64,000 nt of DNA from Phycisphaerae bacterium (GCA_022072405.1 JAJVHX010000013.1:1-64000); one strand, 5' to 3'. Positions 35,972 to 45,514 are shown, numbered from the stretch's first letter. Numbers and translations: made by a program. Notes: a model not told the origin generated them from the sequence alone.

Positions 35972-37726
35972 ATGCCTGAAACGTTGCCTATTCCGCCGAT
36001 TGATCAACTGCGCGGTCGCCAGTTGGGGCGTATTCTGATCAAGATGCGGCGGCTCAATCGCAATCAGATCGCTGAAGCGCTGGAGTTGCAGAAAAAGCGT
36101 CGCGGCCCGCTGGGGCAGATTCTGGTGGAATTGGGATACGTCACGGAAGATGATCTGCAGTTGGCGTTGGCGGCCCAGGTGGGCATGAAGCCGATCGATC
36201 TGTCGCGCATCGACATTCCGGCGGACGTGATTGAAATCGTCCCCGCCCAGATGGCCAACACCTATAAAATCGTACCGGTGGATTTTGAAGCCAACAGCAA
36301 TACGCTGACCATCGCCGTGGCCTCACCGGATAATTTCCAGGCCACGGATGACCTCAAAACGCTGTTGGGTAAAAACGTCAAATCGCGGTTGAGCAACCGC
36401 GAGGATATCGAATCCGCTCTCGGGCGTTATTATCCCGAAGATGCCAACGAGTCGATCACCGATCTGATCGACCTGATGTCCACTGATGATCGGTTACGAC
36501 GGTTTGAAGGCCGGGGCACTTCGATCGATCTTGAAGACCTGCGCGAATTGATGGACTCGGCCCCGGTAATCCGCCTGCTCAACCTGGTGCTGCTGCAAGC
36601 CATCAAGGACAAAGCCTCCGATATCCACTTTGAGCCGTTCGAAGACGAATTCAAGATGCGTTATCGTATCGACGGCGTGCTTTATGAGATGGTCGCGCCC
36701 GGTAAACATATCGCGGTGGCGCTCGCTTCGCGTATCAAGGTCATGGCCAATCTGGATATCGCCGAACGACGTTTGCCGCAGGACGGCCGTATTGAACTGA
36801 TGGTCACCGGCAACCCGGTCGATCTGCGTGTCAGCGTGCTGCCGACTATTTATGGCGAAAGCGTCGTACTTCGTGTTCTGGATCGTGGCAATGTATCGCT
36901 TGATCTGGATAAACTGGGTTTACGGACCGATGATCTTGATAATTTCCGGCAACTGATCGCCAAACCCAACGGCATCGTCATTAATACCGGTCCGACCGGA
37001 TCCGGTAAAACCACCACGCTCTACGCCGCTCTCCGTGAATTGAACACCCCGGATGTGAAAATCCTGACTGCCGAAGACCCGGTGGAATATGACATCGATG
37101 GGATGATTCAGTGCCAAATCAATGCTGACATTGGACTTACGTTTGGCCGGCTGCTGCGCAGCTTTTTGCGTCAGGATCCGGATATCATCCTGGTGGGTGA
37201 AGTCCGCGACCTGGAAACGGCTCAGATCGCCGTGCAGGCTTCCTTGACCGGACACTTGGTCTTTACCACCCTACATACGAACGATGCGCCCTCAGCCATC
37301 GCCCGATTGCTCGATCTCGGGATGGAGCCGTTTTTGATCACGGCTACGCTCGAGGCGGTGGTGGCTCAACGACTGGTCCGCCGGATTTGTAACCATTGCA
37401 AGACGGATTTCAAACCCACGGAAGACCAGTTGTTTGAGATTGGTCTGAAGCCGGAAGATGTCGCGGGCAAACTGTTTTACTATGGCCGCGGCTGTGATTA
37501 TTGCAACCATACCGGCTATCGCGGGCGACTGGGGATTTATGAAACCATGGTGATGAACGATGATCTGCGCGACCTGGTCATGCGGCATGCCTCCACCAAC
37601 CTGATCCGGCAGCAGTCCCTCAAGCAGGGCATGCGGCCATTGCGGGAAAGCGGCTTGCTGGCGATCTTTGACGGGTACACGACCATCGAGGAAGTTGTCA
37701 AGGAAACGATGTTTGATGAGGGTTGA
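35972..37726 (+). CDS. pilB: Pilus/type II secretion assembly ATPase (PilB/GspE), second copy
   Basis: 584 residues, clearly related to but distinct from the copy at 32950. N-terminal LRGRQLGRILIKMRRLNRNQ (MshEN-like), then KASDIHFEPF, Walker [10 protein letters not shown] near residue 340, Asp box TAEDPVEYDI, Walker B IILVGEVRDLE, His box TTLHTNDAPSAIAR and the zinc-type CNHC / CDYC pairs. A second extension ATPase in the same operon suggests specialised or alternating motors. The gene ends shortly before a terminator-like hairpin at 37766. Confidence 0.95.
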   Translation: MPETLPIPPIDQLRGRQLGRILIKMRRLNRNQIAEALELQKKRRGPLGQILVELGYVTEDDLQLALAAQVGMKPIDLSRIDIPADVIEIVPAQMANTYKIVPVDFEANSNTLTIAVASPDNFQATDDLKTLLGKNVKSRLSNREDIESALGRYYPEDANESITDLIDLMSTDDRLRRFEGRGTSIDLEDLRELMDSAPVIRLLNLVLLQAIKDKASDIHFEPFEDEFKMRYRIDGVLYEMVAPGKHIAVALASRIKVMANLDIAERRLPQDGRIELMVTGNPVDLRVSVLPTIYGESVVLRVLDRGNVSLDLDKLGLRTDDLDNFRQLIAKPNGIVINTGPTGSGKTTTLYAALRELNTPDVKILTAEDPVEYDIDGMIQCQINADIGLTFGRLLRSFLRQDPDIILVGEVRDLETAQIAVQASLTGHLVFTTLHTNDAPSAIARLLDLGMEPFLITATLEAVVAQRLVRRICNHCKTDFKPTEDQLFEIGLKPEDVAGKLFYYGRGCDYCNHTGYRGRLGIYETMVMNDDLRDLVMRHASTNLIRQQSLKQGMRPLRESGLLAIFDGYTTIEEVVKETMFDEG

Positions 37727-37765
37727 TGCCGCCGGTTGACTGGCGGACCTGAAATAACATGACTG

Positions 37766-37793
37766 ACCCCCGTCCCGAACGGGGGTTGTTTTT
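37766..37793 (+). terminator. Rho-independent-type terminator between pilB2 and pilC
   Basis: Stem ACCCCCGT / ACGGGGGT followed by TTGTTTTT. It lies about 40 bp after the second pilB stop and before pilC, so it may reduce rather than stop transcription into the pseudopilin genes. Confidence 0.85.
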
Positions 37794-37820
37794 GGGATCT
37801 CTATTCCGTGAGGATGGATT

Positions 37821-39074
37821 ATGTCGACGTTTCTTTATGAAGCGATGAATCAGGCGGGGCAGGAGGTCAAGGACGAGATCGATGCCCCCTCGCACGAGGA
37901 AGCCCTCTCCAAAATACGGGCCCTGGGTTATTTCCCCACCAAGATTCGTGAAAAAGGCGGCAAGAAACGGATCGCCGCCGCCGGTCCCAAGAAAAGAAAA
38001 ATGCCCTTCGCCATCGGCGGAGTGCCCAATAAAAAGATGGTGCAGTTTACGCGGCAGCTCTCCACGCTGCAGGACGCCGGTCTGCCGATTCTGCGCAGCC
38101 TGCGCATTCTCGAACAGCAGCAGCGTCCCGGCCTGCTCAAAGCCGTGATCGGGGCGGTGGGAGATGACGTGGAGAGTGGTGCCACGCTCTCGGAAGCGAT
38201 GGAGAAACATCCCAAGGCCTTTGACCGCTTGTATTCCAACATGGTCCGGGCCGGCGAAACGGGCGGTGTGCTTGATATCGTGCTGCAGCGTCTGGCGGAG
38301 TTCATGGAAAAGGCCCAGAAGATCAAACGCAAAGTCATTGGGGCGATGATCTACCCGGCAGTGGTGATCAGCTTTGCGGTGGGTATCGTGGCCTTCATCA
38401 TGGTCAAGGTCGTACCCAAGTTCAACGAAATCTTTGCCGAATTCGATACCGAACTGCCCAAGGTAACCAAGGTACTGATCGCCACTTCCGACTGGTTCGC
38501 CAAAGGCAAGCCGCCGGGCTGGGCTATTGTACTGGTCAGTCCGCTGGCCTTTTTCTTTATCTTCAAACTGCTCAGACAGAGCAAGGGCGGCCGCTATTTT
38601 CTCGACCGCATGTTTATGATGATCCCGATTCTGGGTCCGCTGTTGCGTAAAAGCGCCATTGCCCGCTTCACGCGAACTCTCGGTACGCTGATCAACGCCG
38701 GCGTGCCGATCCTGGAAGCGCTGATCATTACCCGTGAAACTTCGCCGAGCGAGGTTTATGCCCGGGCACTCACCAAGGTGCATGATTCGATCCGCGAAGG
38801 GGAGAGTTTCGCTGATCCACTGCGGGCCACCCGCGTTTGCGACTCGATCGTGGTCAACATGATCGACGTCGGCGAGGAAACCGGTGATCTGGACAAAATG
38901 CTCATGAAAATCGCGGATAACTATGAGGAAGAAGTGGAAGTGGCCGTCGCCGCCATGGTCAGTATTCTGGAACCGGTCATGGTGGTGATCTTGGGCGGTC
39001 TGGTCGGCTTTATCGTCGTCGCCCTTTTCGCCCCGCTGGTCACGCTGATTCAATCGGTATCGAAGGGAATTTAA
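37821..39074 (+). CDS. pilC: Inner membrane platform protein PilC/GspF
   Basis: 417 residues with the two repeated GspF domains: FTRQLSTLQDAGLPILRSLR (about 75-100) and FTRTLGTLINAGVPILEALI (about 290), and three membrane helices near 180-205, 230-255 and 385-410 (AMIYPAVVISFAVGIVAFIM, SILEPVMVVILGGLVGFIVV). It anchors the assembly ATPase and pilin insertion in the inner membrane. It follows the ATPase genes and precedes the pseudopilin set. Confidence 0.95.
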   Translation: MSTFLYEAMNQAGQEVKDEIDAPSHEEALSKIRALGYFPTKIREKGGKKRIAAAGPKKRKMPFAIGGVPNKKMVQFTRQLSTLQDAGLPILRSLRILEQQQRPGLLKAVIGAVGDDVESGATLSEAMEKHPKAFDRLYSNMVRAGETGGVLDIVLQRLAEFMEKAQKIKRKVIGAMIYPAVVISFAVGIVAFIMVKVVPKFNEIFAEFDTELPKVTKVLIATSDWFAKGKPPGWAIVLVSPLAFFFIFKLLRQSKGGRYFLDRMFMMIPILGPLLRKSAIARFTRTLGTLINAGVPILEALIITRETSPSEVYARALTKVHDSIREGESFADPLRATRVCDSIVVNMIDVGEETGDLDKMLMKIADNYEEEVEVAVAAMVSILEPVMVVILGGLVGFIVVALFAPLVTLIQSVSKGI

Positions 39075-39130
39075 GCAGAGGGATGTAGGGTATAAGGTCA
39101 GGGTCACTGCAGTCATAGGAGCACTCGCGC

Positions 39131-40189
39131 ATGTTTTGCTCACAATCAATCCGTCGCGGTTTTACGCTCATCGAGATGCTGGTGGTGGTGGGGATCATCG
39201 CCCTGCTGATCGGCATTCTGCTGCCGTCGCTGAAAGCGGCGCGGGTGGGAGCGAAAAACTCGAGTATCAAGCAGAAAATGGCATCGATCGAAGAGGCGCT
39301 GCATCTGTTTCATAACGCCTCCGGCGATTATCCCGAATCCGCCAAGCAGGACGACCCGACCGATTACGGTGCCGCCGGCGAAGATCCGCAGGGGCGGACG
39401 GTCACTTATGCCGGCGCGGACACGGTCATGTATGGGGCGCACTGGCTGGCCCGGGCGCTGGTGGGCAAAGACCTCAAGGGTTATGTGAACCCGAAGGAAG
39501 CCCGCAAATTTGATTCCAGTCAGGCTCCAACCGAATGGTATGACAATCCCGGTCCGCCGCCCTACGCCAGCAAATTCCCTCGGCTGGAAATCTTTATGGA
39601 CAGTTCCAATGATTTCCGCCGCACCGTCAGCACGGATGAGGACGCGATACCCAATAAACCGGGTCACATCGTTGATCCTCAGACCCAATGGGTGATCATT
39701 GATGCTTTTGATCAGCCGATCCTCTATTATAAGGCCAATTCCAAAGGCCGGCGGCTGTGCGGTGCTCTGAGAGGTGGAGAAGGTCCCTATGGTGCTTCTC
39801 CAGATCCTTTCGGGCAACCGGAGTATCCGACGGACCCTAATCTGTTGCCTTATTACAATATTTATGACAATGCGATCTTTACCGGTGCATATGATACCGC
39901 AGAGCTGGAACCTTCCTGGAAATTCAGCAATCAGCAGCATCAGATTTATTTTTTGGGGGATTGTTATGATGACCCCGCAGATCCCAATGATGGTCCGGAT
40001 GATCTGACCGGTCTGCCCTCCGGCACGTTTTATCCCTTTGCCAAGTACATTCATGACCATCGCATTCACGAAGCCGGCGGCGGTCAGCCTAAACCGTACA
40101 ATCCCGACACCTTTCTGCTGATCAGCGCCGGTGAAGATGGCATTTTCGGCAACGAAGACGATATCAATAACTTCAAGGCCGGGTCGTAG
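39131..40189 (+). CDS. Pseudopilin, GspG-like
   Basis: 352 residues. A short leader ending IRRG is followed by FTLIEMLVVVGIIALLIGIL (prepilin cleavage at Gly, Glu5). The helix continues with LPSLKAARVGAKNSSIKQKM as in major pseudopilins. The C-terminus LISAGEDGIFGNEDDINNF matches the calcium-loop signature of GspG-type pseudopilins. The mature domain is about three times larger than a normal GspG. First pseudopilin after pilC and probably one of the main fibre subunits. Confidence 0.88.
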   Translation: MFCSQSIRRGFTLIEMLVVVGIIALLIGILLPSLKAARVGAKNSSIKQKMASIEEALHLFHNASGDYPESAKQDDPTDYGAAGEDPQGRTVTYAGADTVMYGAHWLARALVGKDLKGYVNPKEARKFDSSQAPTEWYDNPGPPPYASKFPRLEIFMDSSNDFRRTVSTDEDAIPNKPGHIVDPQTQWVIIDAFDQPILYYKANSKGRRLCGALRGGEGPYGASPDPFGQPEYPTDPNLLPYYNIYDNAIFTGAYDTAELEPSWKFSNQQHQIYFLGDCYDDPADPNDGPDDLTGLPSGTFYPFAKYIHDHRIHEAGGGQPKPYNPDTFLLISAGEDGIFGNEDDINNFKAGS

Positions 40190-40242
40190 GCCGGAGGGAT
40201 GGGCAACAGGAAAGATGGCAACCGGGTGAGGGCATCAGGGCT

Positions 40243-40262
40243 GCGAGCGCCGGCGAGCGGGT
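40243..40262. repeat. 20-bp repeat, copy 1
   Basis: GCGAGCGCCGGCGAGCGGGT recurs in inverse orientation at 47764-47783, where it lies in the leader-coding part of the giant GspK-like gene. Here it is in the gap between two pseudopilin genes. Confidence 0.75.
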
Positions 40263-40318
40263 GGACGAAACAGGAACAGATATAAATCAGTCATTGAATT
40301 CCAAAGGCAGGGACAGGC

Positions 40319-41497
40319 ATGATGAGCAGAAACTTAACAACCGAACGACTGGCCAGGCGCGCTTCACGAACGACGAATGACGAACGACGAACGACGCTGT
40401 CGGCCTTCACACTGGTGGAGCTGCTGGTGGTGATCGGGGTGATCGGGATACTGGTAGCCATTCTGCTGCCGGCCATGGAAGCGGCCCGTCGCAACGCCCG
40501 TAAGGTGGAGACCACCGCTATCATGGGCGGCCTGTCGGCGGGGTTGGAGAGCTATCGCAACGCCACTGGTGAAACCTATCCGCCGAGCAACAATGATGCG
40601 AATCCGGAGGGCACCGGCGTAGAGCTGACCAATTTCAACAACTGCAATGTAGCTTGGCCTTACGTGGTCAATCCCACCTCCGGGGACGCCTCCACCATGA
40701 TCATTGGAACCGGGGCCAATCTGCTGGTCTGGGCCATGGCGGGAGCTGATCTGCTGGGCACGCCGGCCTTCAAGGATACCAACCGCAACGGCGTCTGGTA
40801 TGACGATACTCATAATATTGAACTGGCTCCGGCGGTAGCGGGTATCGGTAATAATCCGGGCATTGCTGCGGACGGTTTGCATGCTCTGGATGCGACTTCG
40901 CGTGAAGCCAAGAAGCGACGCTACGCCTCCTTCGTGGATATGTCGCGGACCAAAGTGGCCACCATGGTGGATTATGCCCAGGATGTGCTCAAGCCGGTCG
41001 GCCAGTATCCCGCCCCCATCGCGGGAATGACCAACTACGACAAAACATCGTTTTTTGTCGACGGCTTTGGTTATCCGGTTCTTTATTACAAAGCCAATGT
41101 CGGGGCCTTGAACATGGTCACTGATCGCACCGCGGGTCCGCCGGCGACGATCGGTCTGTTTGATCAGGCCGACAACCGTCTTTACACCGGTGAACGAACC
41201 AAGAATCCGGGTGATCCGGGCGGCACGCTGACGGCGGCGAATAACGTGGGTTTGGATCTCGGCGCTGGTGCTGATCATGAGATGTATCTGCCGAATCAAC
41301 TGGTAACAGCCAATCCGACCACCTCAAACCTGCAGACCAATCTGGCGGCCTATGAAAACACTTTTGCCCGGTATATCTGGAACCGGCAGGTGACGGCCAA
41401 GAATGAGCCGGTGCGCAAGGACTCCTATCTGCTGATCAGTCCCGGCCCGGATGCCCGCTGGGGTACCGAGGACGACATCACCAATTTCGGGGACTAG
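40319..41497 (+). CDS. Pseudopilin, GspG-like, with repeat-encoded leader
   Basis: 392 residues. The leader is unusually long and basic (MMSRNLTTERLARRA, SRTTNDERRTTLSA), part of it from a CGAACGA-type repeat, then FTLVELLVVIGVIGILVAIL with Ala at -1 and Glu5. The C-terminus LLISPGPDARWGTEDDITNF resembles the GspG calcium loop. Middle section is a large globular domain of unknown fold. It probably takes part in the fibre together with its neighbours at 39131 and 41694. Confidence 0.87.
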   Translation: MMSRNLTTERLARRASRTTNDERRTTLSAFTLVELLVVIGVIGILVAILLPAMEAARRNARKVETTAIMGGLSAGLESYRNATGETYPPSNNDANPEGTGVELTNFNNCNVAWPYVVNPTSGDASTMIIGTGANLLVWAMAGADLLGTPAFKDTNRNGVWYDDTHNIELAPAVAGIGNNPGIAADGLHALDATSREAKKRRYASFVDMSRTKVATMVDYAQDVLKPVGQYPAPIAGMTNYDKTSFFVDGFGYPVLYYKANVGALNMVTDRTAGPPATIGLFDQADNRLYTGERTKNPGDPGGTLTAANNVGLDLGAGADHEMYLPNQLVTANPTTSNLQTNLAAYENTFARYIWNRQVTAKNEPVRKDSYLLISPGPDARWGTEDDITNFGD

Positions 41498-41580
41498 TGC
41501 TGCGACATATATGAAATAATGGAACAAGAGCGTGTGCCCACGTACTGAAAAAAAATCGAAACCGGATCATGGACTCAAAT

Positions 41581-41606
41581 CACGGCTCACAGAGCCGTGG
41601 CACACC
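41581..41606. repeat. 26-bp palindromic repeat, copy 1
   Basis: CACGGCTC ACAG AGCCGTG followed by GCACACC. An identical 26-bp copy occurs at 54319-54344. Here it lies just before a pseudopilin gene. Confidence 0.85.
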
Positions 41607-41693
41607 CATCAAGGCGCTCGTGTCCGGTCTTTAGAGTCTGCGAAGAGTGAATGGAGCATGACGAATGGTGAATTGGATAGAGGATATATCAAT

Positions 41694-42719
41694 ATGATCA
41701 GCACACGATCATCCCGACAGTTTTCCATGTGCCATTCACCATGCACCCATCGCCCGGCGTTCACCCTGGTGGAGATGCTGATGGTGATCGGGATCATCGC
41801 TCTGCTGCTGTCCATGGTGCTGCTGATCGGCCAATCGTCGATCAATGATGCCCGGGAAAAAGATACACGGATGCTGCTGGGCATGCTCGATAACGGCATC
41901 AAAGCCTTCGCCGATCTGAATCCCTACAAAAGCGTCCGTGCCGCCACCGAACGCTATGGCCCCTACCCGCCTGATGACCTGATGGCCTTTACCATCGGCC
42001 AACCCTCCACCGGCGCTCCGATGTACACCACCGGCGAAGCGCTTCATGGCTTGACCACTTCACCGCAGTTACGCGACCTGGTGCCTAATCTGATGCCCGG
42101 TGCAGTAGGTACTTATATCAGTTTTCCCATCGCTGCAACCATGGAAGTGTTAACCGATGATCTCAATGCGGCAGCCCCCGACGATTATGTCGCCCAGGGC
42201 GACGGCAAGGCCCTTTCCTGGGGGCTGCGGGCTCATCCCGAAACGCGAACCATTTACGAGAATATTCCCAGCCGTTTCATCGTGACTCGACCAACCACCG
42301 GTGCGGGCAGCGAATATTTTGATCAGAATGCCAATGGTTCCTTCGACCCGCTGGTGGACAAAGATGTGACTTATTTTGTGGATGGCTGGGGGACGCCGAT
42401 CAATTATTTTTCGGCGATCAATCTGCGTGAAGGAGTAGCGCTGGATGATGCCACCGAAACTGAAGCCACGCCGCACGGCTGGCTGGCCCAGCGGATGGTG
42501 ACGCTGAACAACAAGACACCGGTGCTGGTCTCCTACGGGATAGACGGCGAGGTGCAGAAAACCAGTGCCCTCGAAAAAGAATACAGCAGCCGCGTGCTGG
42601 GCATTCCCGGCCCGGCGGCGGCTTCGGGCGATCCGCTTTTTGTCAACGTGCAGCATGAAGACAATATTTACGTCGATGTGCAGTTCAAGGAAAAACTGGC
42701 CACGCTGAAAGTTCCTTAG
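41694..42719 (+). CDS. Pseudopilin-like protein
   Basis: 341 residues from ATG 41694, which has AGAGGA 9 bases upstream; the frame runs back to 41532 through repeat-like sequence that is probably untranslated. Leader ISTRSSRQFSMCHSPCTHRPA, then FTLVEMLMVIGIIALLLSMV (Ala-1, Glu5). The mature domain lacks the GspG calcium-loop tail and instead ends in a lysine-rich KEKLATLKVP. Position suggests a fibre component of the same apparatus. Confidence 0.85.
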   Translation: MISTRSSRQFSMCHSPCTHRPAFTLVEMLMVIGIIALLLSMVLLIGQSSINDAREKDTRMLLGMLDNGIKAFADLNPYKSVRAATERYGPYPPDDLMAFTIGQPSTGAPMYTTGEALHGLTTSPQLRDLVPNLMPGAVGTYISFPIAATMEVLTDDLNAAAPDDYVAQGDGKALSWGLRAHPETRTIYENIPSRFIVTRPTTGAGSEYFDQNANGSFDPLVDKDVTYFVDGWGTPINYFSAINLREGVALDDATETEATPHGWLAQRMVTLNNKTPVLVSYGIDGEVQKTSALEKEYSSRVLGIPGPAAASGDPLFVNVQHEDNIYVDVQFKEKLATLKVP

Positions 42720-42736
42720 GGAATAGTGATGGTTGA

Positions 42737-43648
42737 ATGGAGACCAGGGAAATGGAAACCGGGAACAGCACGATGATTAACCGACCCGCGCCTTCTGCGT
42801 TGCCTGTTCCCTGTGGCCTGTTTCCTGCCCGCCGGGCTTTTACGCTGACGGAGATTCTGGTCGTCGTGGGGGTGATTGTGGCGCTGCTGCTGATCGCCCT
42901 GCCGGCGCTGTCGGTGTGGGAGTCGCGCAAGGAGCAGGATTCGATCAATACCGCCAGCGGCGTGTTGGCCAGTGCCCAGGCTACCGCTATCACCGAGCAG
43001 CAGACAGTCGGTCTGTTTTTCTATGTCGATCCGCGAACCGGTGAGCAGGTCATCTGGCCGATCGAGCAGCGCGTCGATCTGCAACTGCCCAACTCAACCG
43101 CTAATCGTTACGTTTTGCGTGAGATCGAACCCTATCGGCTGCCCAAACCCTATCGGGTGACGCCCGCCTCGGTGCTCAATGAGACGCTGCCCGACCCACT
43201 CAACTGGAGCGATATCCAGCTGCGCAATAATAACCACCGAGACGGGACCATGCCCAATCCACCGGCTCCCGGTCCGCCGGTGGGTACGCAGTGGCATCGC
43301 AACTTTTTCGTGGTGCTCTTTGATCGCACCGGCCGGCTTAAAAGTGGACCGGATTATCGTCTGTTTATTCAGGATCCCGATCTGCCCAGTGATCCGATCG
43401 CCGGCGACCATCCCGGTTTTCGTACCCATCTGGAAGTGAAGGATTCATCTCTGGGCACCGGGGACGCGGATGCCGTTATCGATGATCTGGGCAATCCCGT
43501 TGAGTGGCTGCCGGTCAGCAGTCTGTTGATTTATAACGATGATGAATATCAGCAGCGCGACCGCCGCACCTATCTGCGTCAGGCCGGTCGCCCGCTTTAT
43601 ATTCATCCGATCACCGGGGCGATCATCAAGGGCGAACCGGAAGCGTAA
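42737..43648 (+). CDS. Pseudopilin, GspH-like
   Basis: 303 residues. The frame starts at ATG 42737; ATG 42773 is an alternative. The leader includes a low-complexity, repeat-like stretch (METREMETGNS, PSALPVPCGLFPARRA) before FTLTEILVVVGVIVALLLIA. A beta-rich part about 95-300 includes VGLFFYVDPRTGEQV and FVVLFDRTGRLKSG, similar to minor pseudopilins of GspH type. Probably part of the tip or initiation complex with the following GspI-, GspJ- and GspK-like proteins. Confidence 0.82.
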   Translation: METREMETGNSTMINRPAPSALPVPCGLFPARRAFTLTEILVVVGVIVALLLIALPALSVWESRKEQDSINTASGVLASAQATAITEQQTVGLFFYVDPRTGEQVIWPIEQRVDLQLPNSTANRYVLREIEPYRLPKPYRVTPASVLNETLPDPLNWSDIQLRNNNHRDGTMPNPPAPGPPVGTQWHRNFFVVLFDRTGRLKSGPDYRLFIQDPDLPSDPIAGDHPGFRTHLEVKDSSLGTGDADAVIDDLGNPVEWLPVSSLLIYNDDEYQQRDRRTYLRQAGRPLYIHPITGAIIKGEPEA

Positions 43649-43658
43649 GAATGGGAAA

Positions 43659-43738
43659 TAGGAGTAGTTTCAAAATTACCAATAGGAATCTCGCGCAGGC
43701 TGAAGCCTGCGGCTCTTTGAATTTTGAAATCAGCTCTA
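43659..43738. repeat. Hairpin repeat element with TA ends (family B)
   Basis: 80 bp between TA dinucleotides. Ends TAGGAGTAGTTTCAAAATT and AATTTTGAAATCAGCTCTA are inverted repeats matching at about 16 of 19 positions. The middle carries the palindrome CGCAGGCTGAAGCCTGCG plus GCTCTTTG. It fills the gap between two pseudopilin genes. Confidence 0.8.
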
Positions 43739-43759
43739 GTGAATTACGAATGGCGAAAG

Positions 43760-45208
43760 ATGAAACGGATACAATACAATTTACGATCGACGAACGATGA
43801 ACGACGAACAACGATTCACGATTCACGATCCACGATTCACTCGGGTTTCAGCCTCGTGGAGATGATGATCGCCACGCTGATCCTGGGTTTCGGGCTGCTG
43901 ATGATCGGGGCGGTGCTGCCCATCGCCTGGCAGGGATCGGTTCGCACGACCGCCTTATCGCAGGCTGAAGGCGCCGTCGATCTCGCCCGCACCTTAATTC
44001 AGGAAAAATGCCAGGTCGACAGCACGCGCGATCTGTATACTGCGGTTTCATTTCATGATCCGTTGCAATTGGGAGGGGATGGACCCGATTACAGCCCCGC
44101 CGGTCCGGGATTTTATGGGATCAGTTACTGCCTCCAGGCGGATTGGAATACCGGGCTGGATTCATTCGTGCGCCCGCTGCATCTGGAAAACTGGGCCTTG
44201 GATAACGCCACGGGTTTTCAGCCGACCAGTTCCCAGAGTTTCGACTTACGGGTTCCCGAAGCCTCCATACTGATTGCACCGCCGGCTGCTGGATTAATTG
44301 GTACACCCGCGAATATTGCCCTGACTGATGCGGCGATCACTGGAGTTGGGGCTCCGCTTATAGCGCTGCGAGAACGGGTCTTTCCGCCGCTGCCGGCCAA
44401 TCTGCTGCCGACCGACAATACCACCGACGTGACCCAATGGGAGCAGATGCTGGACAGCCGGCTTTTTGCCTGGTCGGTGCTGTACAAGTTCGCCCGCCAG
44501 CCGGTTAGCCCGAATGATCCGCGCCACCTGCTGATGTACTACTTCACGCTGCGGCGCGGCTCGCCCACCAATCGTTACGTCCGCCAGGATCATGCCAACA
44601 TGAATTTTGCCCCGCCTGGTACCGGAGAAACGCCGCTGGCTTTGGGATCGGCCCAGGATGTGGCCTTTCCGATCGCCTGGCGCGTCCCGCTCCTGATGGT
44701 CGAATCGCAGAGTCCGGGCATACCAGCCATCGCCTTCGCCGGAGCCGATCCGGATGATCCGGTACTGACGGCTCTGTTCCCGGTCGTACTCCCGACGCTC
44801 ACGCCGCCGGTTCTGCCGATCGATCTGACCACGCTGCCCGACCTGGATAATACCAAATTGCGGACGGCTGACCTGTTCCCGCCCGGAACCTACTTCGTGG
44901 ATCAGCGAACCGGCCACCTCTACCGGGTGATGGAGCGGGAATTTCTCGACGTGGATAACCACCTTGCCCGGCTGACGCTCGATATTCCCATCCGCGGCAG
45001 CGATTGGAACAGCGCTAATCCCGGCCCGGATGGTGATCCGGAAACACTGGATGATACCGGAGAAGCCACTCTGCGTAATCGCATAGTCTGGGTCTATCCG
45101 CCGGCGGCTTCCAACCCCAATCGGCTCGACGGCGACGAAGTGCGTTTTGTCGGCCCCAGCCCGGTGGTCGATGTGAAGGTCGAACCGCTGACCCTCCTGC
45201 CGCAATAA
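43760..45208 (+). CDS. Pseudopilin, GspI-like
   Basis: 482 residues from ATG 43760. The leader (QYNLRSTNDERRTTIHDSRS, TIHSG) derives from a CGACGAACGA/CGATTCACGA repeat. It is followed by FSLVEMMIATLILGFGLLMI with Gly-1 and Glu5. The motif SLVEMMIATLIL is characteristic of GspI-type minor pseudopilins. The rest is a large, Pro/Asp-rich secreted domain that far exceeds normal GspI size (about 120). The closely spaced GspH-, GspJ- and GspK-like genes support a tip complex. Confidence 0.83.
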   Translation: MKRIQYNLRSTNDERRTTIHDSRSTIHSGFSLVEMMIATLILGFGLLMIGAVLPIAWQGSVRTTALSQAEGAVDLARTLIQEKCQVDSTRDLYTAVSFHDPLQLGGDGPDYSPAGPGFYGISYCLQADWNTGLDSFVRPLHLENWALDNATGFQPTSSQSFDLRVPEASILIAPPAAGLIGTPANIALTDAAITGVGAPLIALRERVFPPLPANLLPTDNTTDVTQWEQMLDSRLFAWSVLYKFARQPVSPNDPRHLLMYYFTLRRGSPTNRYVRQDHANMNFAPPGTGETPLALGSAQDVAFPIAWRVPLLMVESQSPGIPAIAFAGADPDDPVLTALFPVVLPTLTPPVLPIDLTTLPDLDNTKLRTADLFPPGTYFVDQRTGHLYRVMEREFLDVDNHLARLTLDIPIRGSDWNSANPGPDGDPETLDDTGEATLRNRIVWVYPPAASNPNRLDGDEVRFVGPSPVVDVKVEPLTLLPQ

Positions 45209-45514
45209 AGGAATTACCAGGCACATTGTACGAAGTGAAGATTCGTTAGCAGATCGCTTTTTCGAATTTAATACTCCGTAATTCGCTTTACTTCTCTGTG
45301 CATTTGTAATTCATTATATTGCAATGGATTATAAATGTATTATTTCCCTCAGGTACTCCACTGGACAGTTTGAGCAGGGGATAATATGAGGGCAGTGGAA
45401 TCGGCTGCGGCAGCAGGCCCAGCCGGCAGCAGTCCTGATTACTAAATTTTGCACCTGGAGAAAAAGTGCGGCGCGGTCTCCGTTCGGAGTTGCGTAGCAC
45501 ACAAGGGGCGCATT
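45209..45514. other. AT-rich gap with imperfect palindrome
   Basis: 306 bp between two pseudopilin genes. CATTTGTAAT at about 45299 and ATTATAAATG at about 45329 form an imperfect palindrome around CATTATATTGCAATG. No coding frame. It could be a decayed repeat element rather than a terminator, since the stem is AT-rich. Confidence 0.4.

Noticed and set aside
37698-39149. 483-codon minus-strand frame opposite pilC
   Set aside because: Antisense to pilC, His/Asp-rich composition typical of a reverse frame, no family resemblance.
45299-45338. AT-rich palindrome as terminator of the GspI-like gene
   Set aside because: The stem is imperfect and AT-rich with no following T run; kept only as a note on the gap.
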